DNA of 64,000 bases from positions 2,418,001 to 2,482,000 of the forward strand of contig NZ_CP024955.1 in the NCBI RefSeq assembly GCF_002804065.1. The letters run 5' to 3'. Origin of the DNA: Kyrpidia spormannii. GTDB lineage: Bacteria > Bacillota > Bacilli > Kyrpidiales > Kyrpidiaceae. Below, piece after piece: positions 43,940-52,623 of the stretch. The position numbers and the translations under genes are program-made. The notes beneath the pieces are model-generated. The model saw only the letters and a list, made by a program, of their open reading frames with translations. It was not told the DNA's origin and searched no databases. How positions within the stretch are numbered: the stretch's first letter is position 1; each line of letters opens with the position of its first letter.

Positions 43940-46255
43940 TTACTCTTCGACAAGCACAAGGCGCTTCACGTCGGGAAGCTGTTCTACGCTCATGCGATGT
44001 TTTGAGCCGAAGGTGGGAGTCTCAAGCTCCTCTTCGGTCAAGTTCCAATTCTCAGGAAGATCCCAGAATCGCTTGAATTCCGCCAAAAAATTGGGGCTAA
44101 GCTGGAAGCTCGTCGCGAACATGTGACGGACCTGCACCGAAGCTTCCTTGCGCAGGATGCGCTCCCGCTCTTCCTTCATCCACTCTTGCGTCGGCTTGGC
44201 CCGTGCGATGCGCTCCTTGCGGATCTCCTCCCGGCGCTTTTGGGTCGCCTCCCGATCCACATGCCAGTGGCCCTGCTCATCTTGATAGACGACCGCTCCA
44301 TACACCTTTTCCGCATAGCGGGGGAGCAAGTAGCCGCCGTTGAGGTCCGCTTCGATCTTCGCGGGATCGCGCTCAATTGGGTCACCGAAGCCAGGACCGC
44401 CGCGCAAGTAGTTCTGGTAGAAATCGTAGTTCTCAAAGATCGTCTCTGTGGTCATGGTTTGCTTATCCCGCTTGATGGTGCGGGCCTTCATGACCTTCTC
44501 GTAATCGGGGTGATCGGGATCGGCGTCGGGCCCAAGCGGAAGCGGTAGTCCTTGCTCGATCCTTTCTTTCAGATCGGTACCGTGGGCTTCAAATCGATAA
44601 CCGGTGGCCGCGGGATAGCCGCCCATCAAACCCCAATCGCTGACCATATACCCGTTCCCCATGAAGAACATGGTCCAGTCCTTGGCATTGTAAACCATGC
44701 GGAGAGTCTCGTAGCCGCACCCGCCGCGATACTTTCCATAACCGCCGGTGTTGGCCTTTACATTGCGCCCCAAGTAGATCAGCGGCTCCGCCAACTCCCA
44801 AATCTCCATGTCGCCCATGTCGCCTTCGGGGTTCCAGATCGCCGCCGCATGATCCAGACCGTCTTTCACAGCAGTAGCCCCCGTACCTTCGGAAGCCGCC
44901 TCAAAGCTGTTGACGGCGTGAATCTCGTCGTACTGGTTGAAACCGCCGCCTTGGAGCCAGTTGGACGTATTGGCGTTTCCGGCGTTGACCTCTTCGAGAT
45001 AACCGCGCGCAAAGTAGGCCGTGCTAAGGCTCCTCCAGATGGCGCTCCACGCGGAGACCAGGAAGTGCCAGGAGTAAGAGTGGGCCGTTCGCCGGTCGTC
45101 CGGATTCTGCCACGTGCCCCGCGGCAGGCGAAATTGCGTCGCATAATAGGCGCCGTCATTGATGAGTTCCGTCGGGATCAAGGTTTGCGTCATCATGACC
45201 CAGATACCGCTGGTAAACGAAACCGGTTGAGCATTAAACGAATGCCAACCCCAACGGCTCGAACCGTCAAAATCGAGCTTCCATGTGCCGTCCGTCTTGA
45301 TCGTGATTTCATGCGGCGCATGCATGATCGTGTCGACCTTCGCATAGGGCGGGACGTTAACGTCCGGATGGTCATAACCGACGTCGACAAACGCCACCGC
45401 CCGGTACTTACCCGGCACCGTCATCGACTTAATCCTCCGGATCAGGCTGCGGTGCCCGTCCTCCACGATCTCATAGGCAAACTTCATATAGTTTTCGACT
45501 CCGACTTCACGAATGAGATCGAGCACCAGATCGCGGATCATATGGCAGCCTGCAATGCGGGTGCGCTCATCGAGCAGCCAGTAACGCGTCGTGCGGATCG
45601 ACCTCTGGCTTTCATGGAGCCAGTCGCGGAGCGGCCGGTCATTTTCTCCGGTTTTCCGGCAGGTGATCTGGTAACCGTCACCGAACCGTTGTACTGGCCC
45701 CATGGTCATCGATCCGGGTCCGAGGGCGCCCGTATCGATAACGTGCGTCACGCCACCGACCCAACCGACCAGCCGGTCTTCCCAGAAGATGGGGATGATC
45801 GTATGCACATCACACGGGTGAACATTCCCCAACATGCAGTCGTTGTTGGTAAAAATGTCGCCCGGCCGAATCCCGGGGTTTTCTTCCCATCCGTTTTCGA
45901 TCATGTATTTGATGCCCGCGCCCATGGTCCCTACGTGGATGATAATGCCCGTAGAGGTCATCAGAGAATCGCCTGCGGGGTTGTAAAGCGTAAAGCAGAG
46001 CTCACCCTCTTGCTCGACGATCGGAGAAGCGGCGATCCGCTTCGCCGTCTCGCGGGCATGCACAACGCCGGCACGAAGCCGCGAGAACATTTTGTTGTAT
46101 AAGATCGGGTCGCTCTCTTTGAGCTCGAAGTTCGTCAAACCGGCATAATGCCCCGTCTCCCGCGTGAGCCGCAACACCTCATCGCGGTGTTCTTTGAGCG
46201 TCTGTCCCTGGAGCTTCAGCGGGCTAAAATTTACGCCCAGTCGGGTTTTTGCCAT
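43940..46255 (-). CDS. acxB: Acetone carboxylase alpha subunit (hydantoinase B family)
   Basis: 771-residue catalytic subunit. The metal site known from the Xanthobacter enzyme (two His and one Asp with spacings of 3 and 22) appears here as His146, Asp149 and His171 in LGNVHPCDVH and GGVTHVID. Other recognisable stretches are GDIFTNNDCMLGN and GGYGKYRGGCGYETL. It receives the phosphorylated acetone and bicarbonate from the beta subunit. ATG 46255 has AAGGAGG nine bases upstream. Sits 31 bases after acxA, translated in the same operon. Confidence 0.93.
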   Translation of the reverse strand: MAKTRLGVNFSPLKLQGQTLKEHRDEVLRLTRETGHYAGLTNFELKESDPILYNKMFSRLRAGVVHARETAKRIAASPIVEQEGELCFTLYNPAGDSLMTSTGIIIHVGTMGAGIKYMIENGWEENPGIRPGDIFTNNDCMLGNVHPCDVHTIIPIFWEDRLVGWVGGVTHVIDTGALGPGSMTMGPVQRFGDGYQITCRKTGENDRPLRDWLHESQRSIRTTRYWLLDERTRIAGCHMIRDLVLDLIREVGVENYMKFAYEIVEDGHRSLIRRIKSMTVPGKYRAVAFVDVGYDHPDVNVPPYAKVDTIMHAPHEITIKTDGTWKLDFDGSSRWGWHSFNAQPVSFTSGIWVMMTQTLIPTELINDGAYYATQFRLPRGTWQNPDDRRTAHSYSWHFLVSAWSAIWRSLSTAYFARGYLEEVNAGNANTSNWLQGGGFNQYDEIHAVNSFEAASEGTGATAVKDGLDHAAAIWNPEGDMGDMEIWELAEPLIYLGRNVKANTGGYGKYRGGCGYETLRMVYNAKDWTMFFMGNGYMVSDWGLMGGYPAATGYRFEAHGTDLKERIEQGLPLPLGPDADPDHPDYEKVMKARTIKRDKQTMTTETIFENYDFYQNYLRGGPGFGDPIERDPAKIEADLNGGYLLPRYAEKVYGAVVYQDEQGHWHVDREATQKRREEIRKERIARAKPTQEWMKEERERILRKEASVQVRHMFATSFQLSPNFLAEFKRFWDLPENWNLTEEELETPTFGSKHRMSVEQLPDVKRLVLVEE

Positions 46256-46286
46256 TCGGACCATCCTCCTTCATGATCGTGATTTC

Positions 46287-48422
46287 TTAGCGGTGCTTGA
46301 GATGGAACAGACGGTGTGCATCCAACGTCGTGCTCCAACCCGGTGGAACGACAAGCGTCGTCGCCGGGGCCTCGATAATCGCGGGACCCTCAATTTGATT
46401 GCCCGCCCGCAGGGTGTCCATATCCCAGATGTCGGCGTTAACCCACTTTCCGCGAAAGTAGAAAGGTCTCTGTCCGCGAAGCGCTTCTTTAGGCGGTGTT
46501 GCACCGTTGAGCGGTTCTTCCGGAATACGCGGCTTGACGCTGGGCACAATGCCGCGCATGATTGCACCCGTAATGGTAAAGCCCAATTCGGGACTGCGGG
46601 CGGCTTTTGCGTAAACGCGGGCATACGTCTCTTCAAAAGCCTCCGTCAACTGATCCCAGTCCCCGGCCTTTTCGACACGGTTGAGCGGAGAATTGATCTC
46701 GAGATCGTTGAGCTGACCGCGGTACATCATGCGGTAACCCGGAAACAGCATGACGCTTTCCGGCGAATAGCCGTTGAGGCGGAACTCTTCGATCACCTTT
46801 TCGGCCAGTTCGCTCCAGGCGCTCTGAAGCACTTGTACGGCTTCGAGCTTTTCGGCCGCCCCGGCGTCCGGCGCCACGTTGATGTCGAGGCTCTTGTCAT
46901 AGCGGTACTCAAATTCCGCCGCGGCACAACCGAATGCGGAAAAACCGGCCGCCCAAGCGGGAACTATGATGTCCTCGAAGTCGAGCCCTTCGGTATAACC
47001 GTACGTGTGCACCGGGCCGGCGCCGCCGTAAGAGAAGCAGACGAATTCGGAGGGATGATAACCTTTCCCGCTGATCATCGCCCGCAAATGATCGCGGAGG
47101 CGCGTATCGAGCAGCTCAATCACACCCGCGGCAGCTTCCTCCACCGTGAGCCCCAACGGACGGGCGACTTGCTCCTCAATTGCTTTTCGGGCCCGTTCGG
47201 GATCCAGCTTAACTTGCCCACCGAGGAAATTATCCGGATTGATGTATCCGAGCACGACGTGACAGTCGGATATGGTGACGGTTTCTACTCCGCTTTCCGG
47301 CCAGCAGACGCCGACGCGATATCCCACGCTATCCGGGCCAATCCGAATCGCATGCGTATACGGATCGATGCGCACGTAGCTGCCGGCACCAGACCCCACG
47401 CTGTCCATTTGCACGAGCGGCAAAGATAAAACCAGCCGGGCCATATCCGGATCGTGTTGGATGGTGAACTGACCTTGAACGATTAGCGCCATGTCAAAAC
47501 TCGTACCGCCGATATCGGTGGCAGCGATATTGCGGTAGCCCAGACGTTCGCCGAGCGAGCGCGCTCCGATCACACCGCCGATCGGTCCGGATACGACTGT
47601 CCGAGCCAGCTCTTTTGCCTTCCAGCCGATTGTCCCGCCGTGGCTGGCCATCACCCGCAAGTCAAACCGGGCACCGAGTTCTTTAAACCGCTCGTTAATT
47701 CGGACCAACGTCTTACGCGACGGTTCTGCGGCATACGCTTCGAGGATAGTGGTATTGGTGCGGTGTGACTCTTTGCGCACGGGATAATAGTCTGAAGAGG
47801 CAAAGACCGGAATATTCTTCCCGGCTTCACGCACCACCTCGAGAACGATGTCTCGCACCCGCCGTTCATGAACGGGGTTCTTGTAAGAATGAAGGAAACT
47901 GATGACAATGCCTTCCACGTTTAGATCCACAAGCTTTCGCGCCGCCTCATACGCTTCATTTTCCCGCAGCGGGATGACGATGTTGCCGAACATGTCGATC
48001 CGTTCGGTGATACCAAAGGTCAGCTCCCTCGGGACCAAGGGCGGATCATAGCGATGGGTATTAAGGTGCAAGCGATCTTCGTAAGAATAGCCCAGGTACG
48101 ATTGAATCGACCGCCCCATGCGATGGAAATCTTCCATCCCGCGATTGACGATCAATCCGACGCGTAAGCCTTTCCGCTGTACGATGCGGTTGAGCATGGC
48201 CGTCCCGGAATACACGGCCGTCACCAACTGCGGAAAGACTTCTTCGACAGTGAGATTCCACTGCGCAAGCGCGTCGGTCGATGAGTTGATCAAGCCGACC
48301 GACTCGTCATACGGTGTGCTTTGCGCCTTGCCGACAACGAAGTTTCCTTCAGCATCCACGAAAAAGGTATCCGTCATCGTTCCGCCGGCATCGATACCCA
48401 GCACCTGAATATGGCTCGCCAT
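46287..48422 (-). CDS. acxA: Acetone carboxylase beta subunit (hydantoinase A family)
   Basis: 711-residue ATP-binding subunit with two actin/ASKHA-like phosphate loops: VLGIDAGGTMTDTFFVD at the N-terminus and AATDIGGTSFDMALI near residue 300. It phosphorylates acetone and bicarbonate with ATP (ATP to AMP plus two phosphates in studied enzymes). The length matches the family (about 715). ATG 48422 has AGGGAGG seven bases upstream. First gene of the acxABC operon, driven by a sigma-54 promoter about 45 bases upstream, with an AcoR-type activator gene divergent to it. Confidence 0.94.
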   Translation of the reverse strand: MASHIQVLGIDAGGTMTDTFFVDAEGNFVVGKAQSTPYDESVGLINSSTDALAQWNLTVEEVFPQLVTAVYSGTAMLNRIVQRKGLRVGLIVNRGMEDFHRMGRSIQSYLGYSYEDRLHLNTHRYDPPLVPRELTFGITERIDMFGNIVIPLRENEAYEAARKLVDLNVEGIVISFLHSYKNPVHERRVRDIVLEVVREAGKNIPVFASSDYYPVRKESHRTNTTILEAYAAEPSRKTLVRINERFKELGARFDLRVMASHGGTIGWKAKELARTVVSGPIGGVIGARSLGERLGYRNIAATDIGGTSFDMALIVQGQFTIQHDPDMARLVLSLPLVQMDSVGSGAGSYVRIDPYTHAIRIGPDSVGYRVGVCWPESGVETVTISDCHVVLGYINPDNFLGGQVKLDPERARKAIEEQVARPLGLTVEEAAAGVIELLDTRLRDHLRAMISGKGYHPSEFVCFSYGGAGPVHTYGYTEGLDFEDIIVPAWAAGFSAFGCAAAEFEYRYDKSLDINVAPDAGAAEKLEAVQVLQSAWSELAEKVIEEFRLNGYSPESVMLFPGYRMMYRGQLNDLEINSPLNRVEKAGDWDQLTEAFEETYARVYAKAARSPELGFTITGAIMRGIVPSVKPRIPEEPLNGATPPKEALRGQRPFYFRGKWVNADIWDMDTLRAGNQIEGPAIIEAPATTLVVPPGWSTTLDAHRLFHLKHR

Positions 48423-48463
48423 CTGTGAACCTCCCTTGTATCTTGTTGTCCCCCTCCCTATCT

Positions 48464-48479
48464 CGCAAAGATTGTGCCA
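48464..48479 (-). promoter_or_regulatory. Sigma-54 (-24/-12) promoter of acxABC
   Basis: On the minus strand TGGCAC-AATCT-TTGCG matches the -24/-12 consensus (TGGCAC N5 TTGC) with correct spacing. The start site would be near 48454, some 30 bases before acxA. The divergent activator with GAFTGA supports it. Confidence 0.88.
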
Positions 48480-48560
48480 TCTCTGAGATCCAGGAAATAA
48501 CCCGAAATCTTGGTCTATGAAGCAGAAAAGTTGTAGCCCCCTGTTGCGCCTCCACCAGGA

Positions 48561-48608
48561 TGTATACAGGTGTAGCGGTGCAAGTGTAGCGATGTAAATG
48601 TAGTGCCC
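48561..48608. repeat. TGTAGCG direct repeats, candidate activator sites
   Basis: TGTA-headed units start at 48561, 48571, 48585 and 48599. The second and third are TGTAGCGGTGCAAG and TGTAGCGATGTAAA, 14 bp each, and the fourth begins TGTAGTG. They lie about 107-154 bp upstream of the sigma-54 start site, a usual place for enhancer-binding activators. Confidence 0.6.
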
Positions 48609-48705
48609 TAGTAGGTGTTGGCGACGGTACAGTAGTACCTTGATTTCTTTGCTGCCGCCAGCAAGACGAGGGCTGCGAGCACTCGTCAATGATAATAGAC
48701 TATAT

Positions 48706-48765
48706 TCAAATGCCTCTAGTACAGATGGTGATAATCACAATGGCCAGGATGCCGAGCGGAACCAT
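48706..48765 (-). other. Small hydrophobic ORF, copy 2 (possibly broken)
   Basis: MVPLGILAIVIITICTRGI (19 residues) resembles the core of the small ORF at 38839-38940. There is no ribosome site at its ATG. An ATG 26 bases further upstream, preceded by GCGGGA, would read into the same frame only if one T of the T8 run (48773-48780) were skipped. It may be decayed, or expressed by slippage. Confidence 0.3.
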
Positions 48766-48814
48766 TCGGCGTAAAAAAAAGAGTTACCCCCATTCCCGCT
48801 TAGCCGAAATTTAG

Positions 48815-48820
48815 TATAAT
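48815..48820 (+). promoter_or_regulatory. Possible -10 element of the acoR-like gene
   Basis: TATAAT lies 55 bases upstream of the start codon of the activator gene. No convincing -35 is present at 16-18 bp, so this is weak. Confidence 0.3.
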
Positions 48821-48874
48821 AGTGCAAAACCCTAGACAGCTCTGACGTGACTCCAAAAAAGTGGGGTGTAACCG

Positions 48875-51001
48875 TTGTATCACGCACATCGCACGGTGTT
48901 GTCCCCCGAGGAACTCAGAAAGCAGCGCCGACGATTGGAGGAAAGTTGGGACCACTTTTTACGCGATCCCCGGGCAGCCGGAAGCTCTTCCATTCGTTCC
49001 GTCGTTTTGGAGTCCTGGAGCCGATGTGTGCAGTCCGGGGTTGATCCGCGCCGCAAAGCGACGGATATTTCCCTGAAAGAAGACCAAATCAAAGATATTC
49101 TTCAATATTCTCAGTTATATGAACTGTCTTTCCCGGTTTTGCAGGATTTATCTTTGCAGGTGAAGGAGACGGGCTATCTGGTCACCCTCTGCGATCCAAA
49201 GGGGCACATCCTGTTCCTGGACGGGGACCACCAAGTACTCAAGAAAGCGGAACGGATGAACTTCGTGGTGGGAGCCGACTGGAGCGAGCAATCCATCGGG
49301 ACCAACGCCATCGGCACCTGTTTGGAAGTGGGCCAGCCGGTTCAGATTTTCGCTGCCGAACACTTTTGTGTGGGGGTGCAGGATTGGACCTGTTCTTCGG
49401 CGCCGATTCGGGATCCCATCTCCCGAGAGATCATCGGGGTGGTGGATGTCACCGGTTTGTGGCGGGACATTCAGCCCCACACCTTGAGCATGGTCACTAT
49501 GGCTTGCGGGACCATTCAATCTCGGATGAACCAACAGATTGCAGGAGCACGGTTCGAACTTTCTGAACGGTATCAACGGGCGCACCGGCGATACCCGGGA
49601 AACGGCGTGATGGCTCTGGACGCCGCCTTCCATCCAGTGGCCGTCAATGAAGAGGCCAGGCAGATTTTGCGGCGGCATTCCGGTCGGGAAGTGGAGCAGT
49701 GGTGGGACAATGAACGAATCCACGCCGCACTGTTCGCAGCTCGCAGCCCCTCCGGAGACGAGGGGATGTACGAGGTTACCTTAGAGGAATGTGGGATTCG
49801 CGTGGTCGTTGAGGAGGTCCAGTGGTCCGGCCGGCGGGTTGGCTACCTCCTGATCCTTCGGCCCATGGGTTCCCAAAAAGCGGCGGGCCCAACGGTGGCC
49901 TGGGGAGGTGTGATCGGGCGAAGTCCGGAGATTCTCTCGGTCATCTCCCGCTGCGACGTGGTGGCCCACACCGACGTGCCGGTCTTGCTGCTCGGGGAAA
50001 GCGGAACCGGAAAGGAATTGTTTGCCCGGGGGATCCACCAAGCCGGCCCCCGCCGGAACGGCCCTTTCATTGCCGTTAACTGCGGGGCTCTGCAAAAGGA
50101 TCTTTTGGCCAGTGAACTGTTCGGTTACGCCCCCGGGGCCTTTACCGGCGCCTCGAAAACGGGGAAGCCCGGGAAGTTCGAAGAGGCCCAAAACGGCACG
50201 TTGTTTTTGGATGAGATCGGCGAAATGCCACCTGAATTTCAGGTTCATCTTCTTCGGGTGCTCCAAGAGCGTGAAGTGGTTCGGCTGGGATCCTCTCAAC
50301 CGATTCCCGTCAACGCCCGGATCATCGCCGCAACCCACCGAAATCTGGAGGAGATGATAAGAAGAGGGGAATTCCGGGAAGATTTGTATTTCCGTCTCCA
50401 CGTGGTCAGCTTGACGATTCCACCGCTTCGCGACCGCCGCGGGGACATTCCCTTGCTCATCGACCACATCTTGGATCAGTTATCCAAACGCTACCACATT
50501 CCCAGACCGGGATTGGAGCCTGATGTGTTCGACTTCTTCGCCCATCGCTACCCTTGGCCAGGAAACGTGCGGGAACTCAAGCACGCCTTGGAGTATGCCG
50601 TCCTTTTCTGCAACCGGGTCATCACCTGGCGGGATTTGCCCGAAACCCTGCGCAAAGCCGGGCTCGGCGATTCGGATCGACCCCTCGCACCAAAGAATGC
50701 CGATCCGCCGGTCACATCCGGCGATCACCGTCTCGCTGTGGGGAGATCCACCCTGGCTTCACCAAGGCAGTCCTTGCCCGGACCGGTCAAATCCACGCCG
50801 GTCTCAAGATTGGAACCGGACCCCGACGTCGCCAATGCCGAGCCCGGGGGCACCGGAGCCGACCGTGAGCAACTGTTGCAGCTACTGGAGGAAGTGGGGG
50901 GCAACCTTTCCGAGGCCGCCAGAAGGCTACGCATCGCCCGCACCACCCTGTACCGCCGACTTGACCGATACGGTATCCGCAAACGCCTCAAGATCGAATA
51001 G
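48875..51001 (+). CDS. acxR: Sigma-54-dependent activator, AcoR/AcxR type
   Basis: 708-residue enhancer-binding protein. In order: an N-terminal GAF-like sensor region (about 60-230: VLESWSRCVQSGVDP at the start), a PAS-like middle, the AAA+ domain (about 345-575) with Walker A GESGTGKE (374-381), the sigma-54 loop GAFTGA (421-426), and a C-terminal Fis-type HTH (about 665-700: LSEAARRLRIARTTLYRRL). Such proteins drive acetone or acetoin operons; the divergent acxABC with a -24/-12 promoter is the obvious target. TTG 48875 has GGGGTG six bases upstream. A Pro/Ser-rich linker precedes the HTH. The symbol is by analogy. Confidence 0.9.
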   Translation: MYHAHRTVLSPEELRKQRRRLEESWDHFLRDPRAAGSSSIRSVVLESWSRCVQSGVDPRRKATDISLKEDQIKDILQYSQLYELSFPVLQDLSLQVKETGYLVTLCDPKGHILFLDGDHQVLKKAERMNFVVGADWSEQSIGTNAIGTCLEVGQPVQIFAAEHFCVGVQDWTCSSAPIRDPISREIIGVVDVTGLWRDIQPHTLSMVTMACGTIQSRMNQQIAGARFELSERYQRAHRRYPGNGVMALDAAFHPVAVNEEARQILRRHSGREVEQWWDNERIHAALFAARSPSGDEGMYEVTLEECGIRVVVEEVQWSGRRVGYLLILRPMGSQKAAGPTVAWGGVIGRSPEILSVISRCDVVAHTDVPVLLLGESGTGKELFARGIHQAGPRRNGPFIAVNCGALQKDLLASELFGYAPGAFTGASKTGKPGKFEEAQNGTLFLDEIGEMPPEFQVHLLRVLQEREVVRLGSSQPIPVNARIIAATHRNLEEMIRRGEFREDLYFRLHVVSLTIPPLRDRRGDIPLLIDHILDQLSKRYHIPRPGLEPDVFDFFAHRYPWPGNVRELKHALEYAVLFCNRVITWRDLPETLRKAGLGDSDRPLAPKNADPPVTSGDHRLAVGRSTLASPRQSLPGPVKSTPVSRLEPDPDVANAEPGGTGADREQLLQLLEEVGGNLSEAARRLRIARTTLYRRLDRYGIRKRLKIE

Positions 51002-51033
51002 CCCGGCGTGTAGAGCGCCGGGCTGGCATTTTT
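51000..51033 (+). terminator. Terminator of the activator gene
   Basis: AGCCCGGCG and CGCCGGGCT form a perfect nine-bp stem with a seven-base loop, followed by GGCATTTTT. The stem overlaps the stop codon. Confidence 0.85.
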
Positions 51034-51081
51034 CGACCTCATAAAATCGTTTAGAATCGTTTCCAGAACGCAAACCGCCCA

Positions 51082-52380
51082 TCAACTGCCGATGGAGGGC
51101 ATCGGGCCGCCCAAGGCTTGATAGATCAGCAGCACATTCAGCAGCGTCACCACCGTGGCCACTGCGCTGGCCACCCAGGTCGTCAGCGGCCGGTTCACCA
51201 GGATTCCCATGATGTCTTTTCTGCGGGCAAAATAGATCAAGGTGATAACCGGAACCGGCAGGACCAAACTCAGCACCACCTGACTGATCACGAGCGTCCG
51301 GGTGGGATCGACCCCCAAAGCCACCACGATGACGGCGGGGATCATCGTCACCACCCGCCGCAGCCACACCGGAATCGTAAACCCCACGAATCCCTGCATG
51401 ATCACCTGTCCGGCCATCGTCCCCACTGTCGAACTGGATAATCCCGAGGCCAGGAGGGAGATCAAAAACACCGTCGCCGCCGCCGGTCCCAAAAGAGGGG
51501 TCAATGTCTGGTAGGCCGTAGTGATGTCGGCCACCGCGGTATGACCGCTGGCGTAAAACACCGAAGCCGCCATGTACATCATCGAGAGATTGATCAGCCC
51601 GGCAATCCCCATGGCGATCACCACTTCTTTGACACTGAACCGATTGATCATCCGCTTTTCGCGGTCGTCCCGGGGAATGATCCGGCGCTGGGTCAACCCG
51701 GAATGCAGGTACACCACATGGGGCATCACCGTGGCCCCGATCACCCCCACCGCCAACATGACACTTTCTTGGGGTCCGAGCCATGGCACGACACTGTGGT
51801 AAACGACCTGGCCCCACTCTGGCCTGGAAAAGATCGTCTCCACCAGATAACTCAGTCCAATCACAGCCACCAATCCGGCGATGACCTTTTCCAAAGGTCG
51901 AAATCCGAATCGTTCCAGAGTGAGAAGGAGGTAGGTCGCCACCCCGGTGATCAGGACCGCCGCCAGCATCGGAATGTGAAAAAGCAAATGCAAAGCCAGA
52001 GTCGCCCCGAGGAATTCTGCCAAATCCGTGGCCATGGCGGCCAACTCCGACACGATCCATAAGGTGACGGAAACGCCTTTTGGAACATGTTCCCTGCACA
52101 ATTCCGGCAGGTTTTTCCCCGTTGCGATGCCCAACTTCGCGGACATGCTCTGGATCAGCATGGCCATTAAGTTCGCCATCACCACCACCCAGAGCATCTG
52201 GTACCCGAACTGAGATCCACTTTCAATGTTGGTGGCGTAGTTTCCGGGATCCATGTAGGCCACCGACGCGACGAAGGCCGGCCCGACAAAGGGCAGGAGT
52301 GCCCGAAGGCCTTTTGTTTTCCCGCTCATTGCCATCCTGGCCGCGGCCACCGCCTTGTGATCGCGAACCCCAACCGACAT
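51082..52380 (-). CDS. mntH: Manganese/divalent metal transporter, Nramp family
   Basis: 432-residue proton-coupled Mn2+ importer with about 11 membrane segments. The metal-site motif DPGNYATN is in the first segment (YMDPGNYATNIESG), and MPHVVYLHSGL carries the second half of the binding site. Candidate starts are ATG 52380 (GGAGG eight bases upstream), GTG 52389 and GTG 52398. The upstream region has a TATAAT-type -10 and an MntR-like box, consistent with repression by manganese. Convergent with the acxR gene. Confidence 0.93.
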   Translation of the reverse strand: MSVGVRDHKAVAAARMAMSGKTKGLRALLPFVGPAFVASVAYMDPGNYATNIESGSQFGYQMLWVVVMANLMAMLIQSMSAKLGIATGKNLPELCREHVPKGVSVTLWIVSELAAMATDLAEFLGATLALHLLFHIPMLAAVLITGVATYLLLTLERFGFRPLEKVIAGLVAVIGLSYLVETIFSRPEWGQVVYHSVVPWLGPQESVMLAVGVIGATVMPHVVYLHSGLTQRRIIPRDDREKRMINRFSVKEVVIAMGIAGLINLSMMYMAASVFYASGHTAVADITTAYQTLTPLLGPAAATVFLISLLASGLSSSTVGTMAGQVIMQGFVGFTIPVWLRRVVTMIPAVIVVALGVDPTRTLVISQVVLSLVLPVPVITLIYFARRKDIMGILVNRPLTTWVASAVATVVTLLNVLLIYQALGGPMPSIGS

Positions 52381-52446
52381 CTCGGCCACCTCCGTCACCT
52401 CCCCTTTTCTTTACAGCTGAAACAAATTGTCAAAGCGGACAATATG

Positions 52447-52463
52447 TTGGCTTAGGGAAACTT
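52447..52463. promoter_or_regulatory. MntR-like operator
   Basis: TTGGCTTAGGGAAACTT closely resembles the Bacillus MntR box (TTTGCCTTAAGGAAACT-type). It lies just downstream of the mntH -10 element, where bound repressor would block transcription. Confidence 0.6.
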
Positions 52464-52472
52464 GTCGTTATT

Positions 52473-52478
52473 ATTATA
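52473..52478 (-). promoter_or_regulatory. -10 element of mntH
   Basis: TATAAT on the minus strand about 95 bases upstream of the mntH start. The -35 (TTTCAA at 17 bp) is weak. The rest of 52500-52620 shows nothing recognisable. Confidence 0.45.
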
Positions 52479-52623
52479 CGACACGCGCTCCAGTTTTGAA
52501 AGTCCCACCCTATTCCTGGCGCGCAAATCCCCCTTGGAGGGCCGACAACACCCGGTACCCGGCGGCCCCGAAACCACCTATCCCGAGACCGCCTGGCTCA
52601 GCCGGAGTGTACCCCACAGGGAT

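Noticed and set aside
44552-46102. 516-codon open frame antisense to acxB
   Set aside because: Shadow of the alpha-subunit gene; no domain pattern and no ribosome site.
48561-48608. TGTAGCG repeats as a CRISPR-like array
   Set aside because: Units are 10-14 bp, imperfect and without spacers; they are better explained as activator sites.
50927-52099. 390-codon Gly-rich frame overlapping mntH on the same strand
   Set aside because: Frame-shifted shadow of mntH; no membrane or family motifs.
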